The notes below the pieces were generated by a model that searched no databases, was not told the DNA's origin, and saw only the letters and a program-made list of their open reading frames with translations. Positions 53,269 to 62,118 of a stretch of DNA of 64,000 nucleotides are shown one piece after another. The DNA lies in NCBI GenBank assembly GCA_903901015.1, contig CAIUPH010000026.1:62001-126000 (forward strand). The letters are read 5' to 3'. A program made the position numbers and the translations under genes. The stretch is from Candidatus Bathyarchaeota archaeon (GTDB taxonomy: Archaea > Thermoproteota > Bathyarchaeia > Bathyarchaeales > Bathycorpusculaceae). The stretch's first letter is position 1, and every line of letters begins with the position of its first letter.

Positions 53269-54720
53269 ATGAGAGTTACTGTTGCAATGGTAGATAAGAA
53301 CGACGATAGCACGGTTGAGCGAGTTCTTGACGTGCTGAATTCTTTTGATTTATGGATGCCTTCGCATTTTGGCTTGATTACCCCAAAGAAATGCGTGTTT
53401 GAAAAAAACGTTGAAATCATCAAGAAACAGGGCTTAAAATCATCTGCCGCCGCAGGCTACGTTACCTCAAAATCCAGGTCAACCAGCGACTACGATCACC
53501 TGCAACTGGATGACGCGGCATTGCTGTTTGAAGGCAGAATTTATTCATCCATACCCGAATCCTCTGTTACCCAGCAGGTAGCGAAAGACCCATCGCACTG
53601 CGAAGCCACATTGCAAACACTCATGGAGCATGCAGACGGCGATTACGCGTTATTCATGGTTAAAAACGGCTGGGTTGTCGCGGGAAGAGACCCGATTGGC
53701 GTTCAGCCGCTGTATTTTGGCGAAAACAGAGACATCGCTGCCTTCGCCACGAACAAAAAAGCCCTCTGGAAACTCGGATTAGAAACTCCCAAGTCGTTTC
53801 CACCGGGGAATTTGGGATTTGTGAACAAGGAAGGCTTCAAATTCAAACCCGTCAAAACTTTAGCTTACCTGGAACCTGAGAAAATAACGTTGGATAAGGC
53901 TGCAAAACAGCTTCAAGTACTCCTCGAAGAATCCATCAAGCGCCGGGTGCATGGCTTAAAAGAGGTCGCCGTCGCGTTTTCAGGAGGCTTAGACAGCAGC
54001 ACAGTAGCTTTTTTCGCCAACAAATGCGGCGTCAAAGTCAACTTGATGCATGTAAGCTTGGAGAATCAACCTGAAACGGAAGAGGCAATTAGTGCTGCTG
54101 AACAGCTGGATTTGCCTTTGCAGGTGGATTTGTTCAAAGACTCCGACGTGGAAGCGGTGTTGCCCCAAGTTGTGGATTTAATCGAGGAGCCCGACCCGAT
54201 TAAAGCAAGCATAGGGGTGCCGTTTTTCTGGGCATCTCAAAAAGCTGCGGAAGCCAACTTTAAAGTGGTGTTAGCTGGTCAGGGCGCAGACGAACTCTTC
54301 GGCGGCTACCAACGGTACGTCACCGAATATTGCAAGGACGGCGTTGAAGTGGTTAGAAAAACGATGTTTGGCGACGTTTTGAGGATTCATGAGAGCAACC
54401 TTGAGCGGGACCTGAAAATCACTGGTTTCCACGATGTTGAGTTGCGGGTGCCGTTTGGGTCGTTTGATTTGGCTGAGTTTGCGCTTGGTTTGCCAATTGA
54501 GTTGAAAATCGAGTGTAAACCTGACACATTGCGAAAACTGGTGCTGAGAAAGATGGCGCTGGAAGCTGGTTTGCCCACGTCGATTGCGGATAAACCCAAG
54601 AAAGCGGTGCAGTACTCCACGGGCATAAGTGATGCAGTGAAGCGGATAGCAAAAGCTCACGACAAAACCGTCGGCGAATACATAAACGAGTTATTCGAGC
54701 AGTCCAAGAGCAAGCTCTAA
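53269..54720 (+). CDS. asparagine synthase-like protein with inactive glutaminase domain
   Basis: 483 aa. The C-terminal synthetase domain has the ATP PP-loop S238-GGLDSS and AGQGADELFGGYQRY. The N-terminal domain keeps the layout of a glutamine amidotransferase (MEHADGDYALFMVKN, RDPIGVQPLYFG) but begins with Met-Arg, so the nucleophile Cys2 is missing. It may use free ammonia or another substrate; it could also be a beta-lactam-synthetase-like amidating enzyme. ATG 53269. Confidence 0.8.
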   Translation: MRVTVAMVDKNDDSTVERVLDVLNSFDLWMPSHFGLITPKKCVFEKNVEIIKKQGLKSSAAAGYVTSKSRSTSDYDHLQLDDAALLFEGRIYSSIPESSVTQQVAKDPSHCEATLQTLMEHADGDYALFMVKNGWVVAGRDPIGVQPLYFGENRDIAAFATNKKALWKLGLETPKSFPPGNLGFVNKEGFKFKPVKTLAYLEPEKITLDKAAKQLQVLLEESIKRRVHGLKEVAVAFSGGLDSSTVAFFANKCGVKVNLMHVSLENQPETEEAISAAEQLDLPLQVDLFKDSDVEAVLPQVVDLIEEPDPIKASIGVPFFWASQKAAEANFKVVLAGQGADELFGGYQRYVTEYCKDGVEVVRKTMFGDVLRIHESNLERDLKITGFHDVELRVPFGSFDLAEFALGLPIELKIECKPDTLRKLVLRKMALEAGLPTSIADKPKKAVQYSTGISDAVKRIAKAHDKTVGEYINELFEQSKSKL

Positions 54721-54742
54721 AGAATCCGTTTTTTCCCAGGCA

Positions 54743-54875
54743 TATTTGGATCCTAATATCCAACCATTGCACAGGACCTATAGAGAGGTCAATATTCACG
54801 AACCTATTTGGAGCCAATAGAAACTCATTGCACAAACCTATCGGGGGTAGGTCGTATTGGCGTTTTTTCAAGCCA
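54743..54875 (+). repeat. dispersed repeat family A, copy 4 (two degenerate units)
   Basis: Two related units in tandem, each with TATTTGGA then CATTGCACA. The second begins TTCACGAACCTATTTGGA (as in copy 3) and ends GGGGGTAGGTC, TATTGGCG, T-run (as in copy 1). It fills most of the gap between the asparagine-synthase-like gene and tmk. Confidence 0.55.
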
Positions 54876-54894
54876 TTAGAATCCTATAAACCCT

Positions 54895-55509
54895 TTAATC
54901 AATCAACAAACCCTTGGCAGATTTGAGCAAACCCAGAACCTTGGCATGCAACTCTTCAGCCACAACCTCCTTGGGTCTGTCACCGTCCACTCGAACAAGC
55001 TCGCCCTTCGCCACGTACTTGAGGTAAACTTCCCGAACCCTCTGCTGAGTCTCCAACGTCTCCATCACTGATTTCTTTCGCTGCAAACGCTCAATCACCC
55101 GTTCAGGCGGCACATCGATGAAGATGCTGAAGTCGGGCTGAAGTGCTCGGGCGTTAATGGTTTTTATCCATTCTAAACTAAGACCTCCGCTCCCTTGATA
55201 CGCCAAGGACGAGTAGATGTAGCGGTCGCAAATCACCAGTTTACCATTTTCCAAAGCAGGTTTCACTTCGCTGTACATGTGTTCGATGCGGTCGGCGGCG
55301 AAAAGCAATGCTTCAGCTTCAGTTGGCAAGCGTTTGTCTTCGTAGAGGCAGTCTTCGCGGATAAACGAACCTGTTTTACCGCAACTAGGCTCAGCAGTCA
55401 ACAATACATTGTGGGTTTTTTCGAGTTTTTTCGCGAGCAGCTTTGCCTGAGTGGTTTTTCCGCTTCCATCTAAACCTTCGATAACGATGAAAATGCCCTT
55501 TTTGCCCAT
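54895..55509 (-). CDS. tmk: thymidylate kinase
   Basis: 204 aa. P-loop IEGLDGSGKTTQAKLL; DRY motif in VICDRYIYSSLAYQG; LID-like region QRKKSVMET. It phosphorylates dTMP to dTDP. ATG 55509 gives the standard start MGKKGIFIVIEG; the TTG 9 nt earlier is a possible alternative. Confidence 0.94.
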   Translation of the reverse strand: MGKKGIFIVIEGLDGSGKTTQAKLLAKKLEKTHNVLLTAEPSCGKTGSFIREDCLYEDKRLPTEAEALLFAADRIEHMYSEVKPALENGKLVICDRYIYSSLAYQGSGGLSLEWIKTINARALQPDFSIFIDVPPERVIERLQRKKSVMETLETQQRVREVYLKYVAKGELVRVDGDRPKEVVAEELHAKVLGLLKSAKGLLID

Positions 55510-55586
55510 GTTTGTCAACTCGGCTGCTATGCGTTACACATTAATGGAAGTTACCTAAATATAGCTTACAACTGTGAGGCTGCACT

Positions 55587-56867
55587 GTGCCTAAAGCTTA
55601 CTGGGGAGAAATCAAGGATCCCGTACACGGCTACGTGTACATTACTGAATCGGAAAAGAACGTTATCGACTCATACCCCATGCAGCGTCTTAGGCATCTG
55701 CGCCAGCTTGCCGGATCCGAATACGTTTATCCAGGCGCCAACCACACCCGCTTCGAACACTGCCTCGGAGTCATGTACCTCGCGGGGGAAGTTCTCGAGA
55801 ACCCAAACATCAGCCGAATAGTGAGCGACGAGGAAGTGGATATGTGCAGGATTTCAGCGTTGCTCCACGACGTCGGTCACGGACCGTTTTCCCATGTTTT
55901 TGAGCATTTACTAATCAAAGACCTTGACAAAACCCATGAAGATATCACTTCTTGGATAGTTGAGAAAAGCGAAGTCGCTGACAAACTCTCCAAGATGGGT
56001 TACAACCCCAAAGAAGTCGCGGGGCTAGCCGTTGGAAAACTCCACAAGCCGGGCAGAGCTTTTCTGGATCAAATCATAAGCAGCGCCGTCGACGTGGATA
56101 AACAGGACTTCATCGTGCGGGACACATACCACACAGGCGCAGAATACGGCTTCATCGACGTCTACCGCCTCATACATGCACTCGACGTGTTGGGCGAAAA
56201 CTTGGCAGTTGAGCTCGGCGCTTTGTCGGCACTGGAAGCATTCATGATTGCCCGCATCGAATCGTTCAAGAGCATCTATTTCCACCGCGTCGGCAGAGCA
56301 GCCCAAATCATGCTTGCAAGCGCCATGGAAAAAGCTAACAGCGAACTCGGCTTAACCGCCTTCAAAACACCCGAAGAATACCTTGCGCTTGACGACTACA
56401 CGGTTTGGTCAGCACTCAAAAAATGCGAAAAATCCAAAGGAATCATAGCAGATTTAGAGCACCGCCGAATGCTCAAATGCGCTTATGAACGCACCTTCTA
56501 CGAAAAAGACGCCATGATATCCAACCTGTTCGGACGCGAATCGTATAGGCGCCAGATTCAGAGTGAAATCGCGAAGGAAGCAGACGTGAACATTGAATCT
56601 GTCATAATCGATGTGCCCACCGTGCCATCTGTGCCCTACCACCATGCTGTCCTGATGGAATCCATGGAAATCCCCGTGTTCACAAGAACCCAAACGGGCG
56701 AAAAAATGTTGCAGCGGCTAAGTGAGAGTTCCAAGATTTTTGAAACTCTCAAGGGCTTCATGAACATCCTGCGCGTCTACACCTCAGAAGCGGACAGGGC
56801 AAAGGTTGAGAAGGCAACGGCGAAGATTCTGGGCAAGATTCCCTCCGCCGCAAAAATCTCGTTTTAA
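55587..56867 (+). CDS. HD-domain phosphohydrolase (SAMHD1/dNTPase-like)
   Basis: 426 aa. Metal ligands of the HD fold: H58 in HTRFEHCLG, H94-D95 in LLHDVGHGPFSH, and the later SSAVDVDKQDF. The layout matches dNTP triphosphohydrolase-like HD proteins. Next to tmk, a dNTP-balance role is plausible (inference). GTG 55587. Confidence 0.88.
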   Translation: MPKAYWGEIKDPVHGYVYITESEKNVIDSYPMQRLRHLRQLAGSEYVYPGANHTRFEHCLGVMYLAGEVLENPNISRIVSDEEVDMCRISALLHDVGHGPFSHVFEHLLIKDLDKTHEDITSWIVEKSEVADKLSKMGYNPKEVAGLAVGKLHKPGRAFLDQIISSAVDVDKQDFIVRDTYHTGAEYGFIDVYRLIHALDVLGENLAVELGALSALEAFMIARIESFKSIYFHRVGRAAQIMLASAMEKANSELGLTAFKTPEEYLALDDYTVWSALKKCEKSKGIIADLEHRRMLKCAYERTFYEKDAMISNLFGRESYRRQIQSEIAKEADVNIESVIIDVPTVPSVPYHHAVLMESMEIPVFTRTQTGEKMLQRLSESSKIFETLKGFMNILRVYTSEADRAKVEKATAKILGKIPSAAKISF

Positions 56868-56942
56868 TGTGCGATACGCTTTTTCTTAAATACTAGGTGT
56901 TACTTAAGCAAACAAACAGAACGTGCTTTGAAGGGAAATTAA

Positions 56943-57467
56943 ATGTCCAGGGATAACGCAGACGACAAGAAAATTATCAGTGTCCGAATCAAGAGGAAGC
57001 CTGAGATGCTAAAACCAGAGGATTCTTCGCTGCTTTACTCGGAAGCAGACGTGCGACGTTTCGTCACGGAGTTTGTTTCTTCCTGGATCAGGGGCGACAT
57101 AACCATTCGTTTCCCAACCGCCGCTGAACTTGCCAAGAAGACGCCGCTTAGCATCCCGTTTCCAACTGACCCTTCAGTCAACGCGGAACTAAAAATCAAA
57201 GAACACTACGTTGACCTTTTGTCAGTAGTTGCGGGGATTAAACCTGCAGGCGACGAGGAACTGCAGAGGGCGATTGCTGAGGTTTTCAAGATGCTGCTCA
57301 TGTTCCGCAGTGCAAACCGCATCGAAGGCAAAATCATGTCAAACGACCTCGAAAAAAGAATCGCAGACCTCGAAAAAACCGCGGCAACCCAGACTAAACT
57401 GGTCGAGCAAATAACCGCTTTTCTGTTTACACCAAAAAAACTCAAAGCCGCCAAGCCAACCAGCTAA
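56943..57467 (+). CDS. hypothetical helical protein
   Basis: 174 aa, soluble. Residues 1-40 are charged; a helical block follows (SEADVRRFVTEFVSSWIRGD); the C-terminal part has heptad-like spacing (LEKRIADLEKTAATQTKLVE), a probable short coiled coil. No family is recognised. It starts at ATG 56943 and precedes a tRNA gene. Confidence 0.65.
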   Translation: MSRDNADDKKIISVRIKRKPEMLKPEDSSLLYSEADVRRFVTEFVSSWIRGDITIRFPTAAELAKKTPLSIPFPTDPSVNAELKIKEHYVDLLSVVAGIKPAGDEELQRAIAEVFKMLLMFRSANRIEGKIMSNDLEKRIADLEKTAATQTKLVEQITAFLFTPKKLKAAKPTS

Positions 57468-57537
57468 AAGCAGGGTTCTGGAAGGGTAAGGTTTATTCGA
57501 GGGAAAAAACATTCTGGTTGGTGCTTCTATCAAAAGC

Positions 57538-57615
57538 GCTCCGGTAGTATAGTCCGGTCAAGTATACTGGCCTTTCGAGTCGGCGACCCGGGTCCGAATC
57601 CCGGCCGGAGCACCA
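57538..57615 (+). tRNA. tRNA-Glu(UUC)
   Basis: 78 nt including the encoded CCA. Acceptor GCTCCGG/CCGGAGC; anticodon stem CTGGC/GTCGG (two G-U pairs); loop C-T-TTC-G-A with anticodon TTC; T-arm CCCGG-GTCCGAA-CCCGG type. No intron. It is the substrate carrier of HemA chemistry encoded at 14.5 kb. Confidence 0.94.
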
Positions 57616-57640
57616 ACTTATCCCTTTAAAAAAAACTGTT

Positions 57641-57652
57641 ATATTTTTTAGT
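57641..57652 (+). terminator. T-run terminator after tRNA-Glu
   Basis: ATATTTTTTAGT lies 26 nt past the CCA end, a typical archaeal U-rich stop signal. Confidence 0.4.
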
Positions 57653-57788
57653 TTGCGTTGTGGGCGCCCACATTTTCTTTAGCTCTAGCGGGTCGATATT
57701 CGGGTTCCCTTTTTGATGCATCCTTCCATCTCTGTGATGAATTTTTGCGGCGAAACGGATTTCATAACGTTCAACCTTTCCAGTATTA

Positions 57789-58922
57789 TTACTCGGTTAT
57801 TGAATGGTACCAGCTGAGGATGTATTCGGGCAAATTCAAGCCCCGTTCAGTCAATCTTTCCGCCAGTTTAACAGGCAGCGGGCTGAGAACGTATGCGGCT
57901 CTTGTGTAGAAACGACGCGGAATTCCCGGTCGTATGTCTTCTGGGATGATTATTTGGAGGTCTGACTTCTTCGCGAGCGCGGAGTTTTCTGAGCCCGTGA
58001 TAGCAAGCACCGAGCCGCTGTATTTTCTGAGGGCATCGCACCAGAGCAAGATGGGTCGGGATTCGCCCGAGTAGGAAATCAGAATTTCAAGGTCTCCCGC
58101 CCTTGGACGCGGAGTATTGACGCCCCGCGCCATGAAAACGTTGTCGCCAAGAAAACTCTTTATATGGAAAAGCCTGATACCCGTCATCTTAGCAATCTGG
58201 TTCGCGGTTCCTCTGCCTCCGAGAAAAACGTTAGTGCCCTTCTCCAGCATGTCCACGACGCGAGTGTAGGTTTCTGACTCGACGTTCGCATCGATGATGT
58301 CGCCGATGGTTTCGAATTCGTCCTCACACAATTTAAAGACATCGTCAGATTCAAGGTTTCGAAAGATAGCTTCAATCATCATATTCAAAAGTTCAAGCGT
58401 GCCCAACTCGAAAATGTCACCCATAATCCCCGTTTCACTATACACCGAAGAAGGCTTGGATTTTCCCCGCCCCTCAATCTGGATTACGCTTCCGTGCCGT
58501 CGGGTGATTTCGGCTAAGGGTGATTCGGAACTGGAGGTTAAAAGCGCCATGCTGAAGCGGCTGGATTTTTTCTCTTCAATGTACATAGCTAAGTCCTGTG
58601 CCATAACTAATGGGTCGTTGGAGGAGCCGCTGCCCGAATTCATGAGCAGGAGCGTTTTTTTGAAGCGTTTGTCCAGGTCTGCCGCGGCGTCGTACATGTT
58701 TTTTCCTGGAAAGCCAGGGTCGTCTGGAGTCAAAACCACCTTGTTTCTTGCACCTGGTTTGCTAAGTGTGAACAGGCTCACCGCGGCGTTGAGAGAGTAA
58801 AGTGATCGTCCTGAGCCGCTGCAGATTATGCAGTCAGCTTCCTTCAAATCTTCATAGAATGGTCTGAGGCTGGCTTTGTTTATGGCAAGTATGTTATCGC
58901 GGATTTTAGTTGTGAACCCCAT
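57789..58922 (-). CDS. double SIS-domain sugar-phosphate-binding protein
   Basis: About 377 aa. Two SIS folds: ICSGSGRSLYSLNAA and NSGSGSSNDPLVMAQ in the first, FLGGRGTANQIAKM and ILISYSGESRPILLW in the second. Double-SIS proteins act as aldose-ketose isomerases, deglycases or regulators. No glutaminase domain is present, so it is not GlmS. The C-terminal LPVKLAERLTERGLNL is unassigned. ATG 58922 is chosen; in-frame TTGs at 58943 and 58964 lie close to the likely transcription start. Confidence 0.8.
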   Translation of the reverse strand: MGFTTKIRDNILAINKASLRPFYEDLKEADCIICSGSGRSLYSLNAAVSLFTLSKPGARNKVVLTPDDPGFPGKNMYDAAADLDKRFKKTLLLMNSGSGSSNDPLVMAQDLAMYIEEKKSSRFSMALLTSSSESPLAEITRRHGSVIQIEGRGKSKPSSVYSETGIMGDIFELGTLELLNMMIEAIFRNLESDDVFKLCEDEFETIGDIIDANVESETYTRVVDMLEKGTNVFLGGRGTANQIAKMTGIRLFHIKSFLGDNVFMARGVNTPRPRAGDLEILISYSGESRPILLWCDALRKYSGSVLAITGSENSALAKKSDLQIIIPEDIRPGIPRRFYTRAAYVLSPLPVKLAERLTERGLNLPEYILSWYHSITE

Positions 58923-59090
58923 GGTGCTGATTGAAATTTTCAAGTGAACGACATCCCAATCCACTCTGTTCCCAAATCACTATATTACATTTACGATTGG
59001 TCGGCAACACATGAAACAATAAACCGCACGCTAAAGAAGGAGAATATATTGGAGAAACTCAAAAGTTCAAAAACAGCTATTTCTTTTTTG

Positions 59091-59297
59091 TTACTCTTTT
59101 TCCTCGGCAGATTCATGCTCGCTTATCATGTGCCGGTTGAGTTGACCTTTGTTTGCGAAAGCTCTTCCGCATATTTCACAGGTTACTTTGCTCGGGTCTA
59201 TTCCACGTAGGGGTTCTTCATGCAGCGGCGGCGCTTGAGGTAGGGGCGTGAGTTTTTTTTGTTTGTCGCTTGATAGTTTTCTTTGCATACAAGGCAC
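59091..59297 (-). CDS. single C2H2 zinc-finger protein
   Basis: 68 aa. C40, C43, H56 and H61 fit C-x2-C-x12-H-x4-H (VTCEICGRAFANKGQLNRH). Basic N-terminus, acidic C-terminus (ESAEEKE). Small one-finger proteins occur in archaea and may bind DNA or RNA; target unknown. Confidence 0.85.
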   Translation of the reverse strand: MPCMQRKLSSDKQKKLTPLPQAPPLHEEPLRGIDPSKVTCEICGRAFANKGQLNRHMISEHESAEEKE

Positions 59298-59394
59298 TTC
59301 AACGATTAAAGCGGCTCTGTTAATCTCTTAAACGTATGTGGTTACAGTTAGGCAGCAACAAAACGCGAATTTAACGAAGAAAAATAAAAATGGT

Positions 59395-60060
59395 TTAGGG
59401 TGGGGGAAGGTGTTTTCCGCAGCGGGGGCAAAACGTTGCGTATGGGTCGACGGGTGCGCCGCAGTTGGGGCAGAACCGTGACGTCTGCATCGTAGGCGCT
59501 GGCTGGGCAGGAGCGTAGGTATAGGGGTATGGCTGTATGTAGGGCTGCACTGGAACCTTGATTGAGAAGAACGCAATCAAAGCGATTATCCAGGCAATAA
59601 CCATTATTATCAAGCCAATGCCAAACACAATTACCAGTATGGCGCCGATGAAGAGCAATGTTCCCGCGGTTTCAAAGAGGTGTTCACCTGATTTTTGGGC
59701 AAGCGAATTGAAGGCTTTCCTAAGGTACATCGCCATTAACACGAAGAATATGAAGATAATTATTAAGAGCAAAACCCCCGAGAGCAACCCGAAGAGGGCG
59801 CCGCCTGCTCCAAATGCTAAACTGCTGGATACGCCAGTTACGATTACGGCTATGAAGCCTACTGCGAGAGCTACTAACCCGATGACTCCGAAGAGCACAG
59901 CCATGAGCGCGTTATGGTAGATACTGTCGTCTTTGTAGTGCTCTGAGAGCCCCTTCATGCCTATCAGAACCAGTATGATGCCGATTATGCTTACGGGTGG
60001 AATAAAGCAGAGGATTGCGCCGATGCCTGCTAAATCTTTACTGGACGCCAAGTTACTCAT
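59395..60060 (-). CDS. DUF996 membrane protein with C-terminal zinc ribbon
   Basis: 221 aa. About four membrane helices in residues 8-165 with DUF996 features (ASSKDLAGIGAILCFIP at the start). A Pro/Tyr/Gln linker follows, then a zinc ribbon with CPNCGAPV and CPRCGKHLPPP. Function of DUF996 is unknown. Confidence 0.85.
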   Translation of the reverse strand: MSNLASSKDLAGIGAILCFIPPVSIIGIILVLIGMKGLSEHYKDDSIYHNALMAVLFGVIGLVALAVGFIAVIVTGVSSSLAFGAGGALFGLLSGVLLLIIIFIFFVLMAMYLRKAFNSLAQKSGEHLFETAGTLLFIGAILVIVFGIGLIIMVIAWIIALIAFFSIKVPVQPYIQPYPYTYAPAQPAPTMQTSRFCPNCGAPVDPYATFCPRCGKHLPPP

Positions 60061-60189
60061 TTTGCTGTTGCCTCAAGATTGTATCTATTAGCTGTGGATA
60101 AAAAGTTATGCAGTCAAACTGCCGCTCACCAACTTACACCTAACAGTAAATAAAAGGCGCCTGCAATGAAACATGGAGGACGAATCACT

Positions 60190-61722
60190 TTGACAAGTAA
60201 CATAGCTTTAGCTTACAAGGAGCTTTTATCGAAAACCAAGGATGCAGTGGTGCTTTCGACGGCTGAAGGCATAATCAACTGGGACATGGAAACTTACATG
60301 CCGCCAAACGCGGTGGAACAACGCAGCCAACAGCTTGCACTGCTAAGTCGCATCCATCATCAACTGGGCACTGACCCGCAGATAGGAAAACTCTTGAGTA
60401 GCATCCAAAAAAGCGCGGATGCAAAAGCGCTGGGGCAAGTGGAGAAACGCAACCTGTACCTCATCGAAAAAACCTACCGTGAACAGACTGCGTTGCCCGA
60501 GAAACTCGTCGGGGACCTTGCCATGCAGGAAGCTGTGACAGTCAATACGTGGAAGAAGGCGAAGGTGCAGAAAAACTTTAAACTCTTCAAATCTGACTTG
60601 CAAAAACTTTTGGACCTCAGCCAGCAAGCCGCAGATATTCTCATGAAAGTTAAAGGCAAGAAGACGCCCTACGAGGCGCTGCTGGATAATTTTGAGCCAA
60701 AAATGCCCGCAGAAACCATAACTAAAACATTTAGCCAGTTGCTGTCTGGCATAAAGCCGTTGATTGAAAAAATCGAAACTTGCCAAACTAAGCCTTCCAC
60801 CAAAATCCTCAACCAATCCGTGCCAGTTGAGAACCAACGCAAAATTACTCAGCTCATAACACAAACCCTCGGCTACGACACCGCATCACAGGCGGCGCGG
60901 GGAAGAGTCGACGAAACCGAACATCCCTTCACCACAGGCTACTACGACGACGTACGCATAACCACCCATTACTACCCCCACAACTTCACCAGCTCAATGT
61001 TCTCTGTCCTCCATGAGACAGGGCACGCCCTCTACGAGCAGCATCTCAAACCTGAATGGATGTACCAACCAGTAGGTTCAACATGCTCCTTTGGCATCCA
61101 CGAATCTCAGTCACGGTTCTACGAGAACATAATTGGGCGCTCCAAAGAGTTCTGGACGGGTTTTCTGCCAAAAATCGAGCAGGCAGAACCCAGCCTTGGC
61201 AAGCTCCAGCTGGACCCATTTATCCAAGCCGTCAATAAGGTTGAACGCTCCAAAATCAGAATCGAAGCAGACGAAGTCACCTACAGCCTACACATCATCA
61301 TACGCTTCGAACTTGAAAGGGACCTCTTCGCGGGCAAAATCAAAGTCAGCGAGCTACCTGAAGTTTGGAACCAGAAGTACATGGATTATCTTGGTGTGAA
61401 AGTAGAGAACGACTCGGAAGGCGTGATGCAGGATACTCATTGGGCAAGCGGTTTGTACGGTTACTTCCCAAGCTATGCTCTTGGCAACATTTACAGCGGT
61501 CAAATAGCCGCCGCCATCACCAAAAGCCTGCCCGACTGGCAAAAGCAGCTTGCATTGGGAAACCTTGAACCCGTCAACAACTGGCTAAAAACAAACATCC
61601 ACAGCATGGGCGACCTCTACGACCCCGAAGAACTAATCAAACATGCAACAGGAACAACACTGGATTCAAAGCCGTATCTTGAGTACCTGACCAAAAAATA
61701 CAGCGGTCTCTACGGGTTTTGA
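60190..61722 (+). CDS. M32 family metallocarboxypeptidase
   Basis: 510 aa. H275-ExxH (VLHETGHALYEQH) binds the metal, followed by the M32 GIHESQSRFYEN block. INWDMETYMPPNAVEQR is the family N-terminal signature. It removes C-terminal residues from peptides. TTG 60190 has GGAGGA 9 nt upstream, better than the ATG at 60166. Convergent overlap of 13 nt with the next gene. Confidence 0.93.
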   Translation: MTSNIALAYKELLSKTKDAVVLSTAEGIINWDMETYMPPNAVEQRSQQLALLSRIHHQLGTDPQIGKLLSSIQKSADAKALGQVEKRNLYLIEKTYREQTALPEKLVGDLAMQEAVTVNTWKKAKVQKNFKLFKSDLQKLLDLSQQAADILMKVKGKKTPYEALLDNFEPKMPAETITKTFSQLLSGIKPLIEKIETCQTKPSTKILNQSVPVENQRKITQLITQTLGYDTASQAARGRVDETEHPFTTGYYDDVRITTHYYPHNFTSSMFSVLHETGHALYEQHLKPEWMYQPVGSTCSFGIHESQSRFYENIIGRSKEFWTGFLPKIEQAEPSLGKLQLDPFIQAVNKVERSKIRIEADEVTYSLHIIIRFELERDLFAGKIKVSELPEVWNQKYMDYLGVKVENDSEGVMQDTHWASGLYGYFPSYALGNIYSGQIAAAITKSLPDWQKQLALGNLEPVNNWLKTNIHSMGDLYDPEELIKHATGTTLDSKPYLEYLTKKYSGLYGF

Positions 61723-61928
61723 GCGGGTTTTTTCTTGGTCAATTCTTTGTAGAGATAAATGATAAAGTAGGCTGCGATTGAACCGACGAAAAGGTAAATT
61801 CCAGTGTAACCGACAGCGGCGTCGTAGTAGTTGGCGCCGTAGAGGAACAGTAGAAAACCAAGGATGAATATGCCAAGTAACGTCCAGTCAGTCCAAGACA
61901 CTGAATTTTTCCTCGCCGAATTAGGCAT
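61710..61928 (-). CDS. small two-TM hypothetical membrane protein
   Basis: 72 aa. Two helices (about 15-32, 42-60: TLLGIFILGFLLFLYG and IYLFVGSIAAYFIIYLY), then a basic tail (KELTKKKPAQNP). ATG 61928. Overlaps the carboxypeptidase 3' end by 13 nt. No family recognised. Confidence 0.6.
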   Translation of the reverse strand: MPNSARKNSVSWTDWTLLGIFILGFLLFLYGANYYDAAVGYTGIYLFVGSIAAYFIIYLYKELTKKKPAQNP

Positions 61929-62074
61929 TCAATACAGGCTTTGAAATATAAAGATTTACTGACAGCTCCGCGCCAAACATAATTGTTGTCGCCACCAGAA
62001 AACAAACACCAAACAGCAAGTTAGCCCTAAAACATCTTTAGTTAACCTTAATCTTCTGCAGCTATTCCGACATT

Positions 62075-62082
62075 TTTATATA
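62075..62082 (+). promoter_or_regulatory. TATA box of the HTH-Fae-Hps gene
   Basis: TTTATATA, 37 nt before ATG 62119, with GAGG at 62107-62110 as ribosome-binding site (8 nt spacing). The AT-rich TATA and good SD suggest strong expression. Confidence 0.55.
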
Positions 62083-62118
62083 CAAGCTAAGCCTCAAAGA
62101 GCGACCGAGGATAATATA

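Noticed and set aside
58944-59210. Plus-strand ORF of 88 aa
   Set aside because: Overlaps the clear C2H2 zinc-finger gene on the other strand and has no family features.
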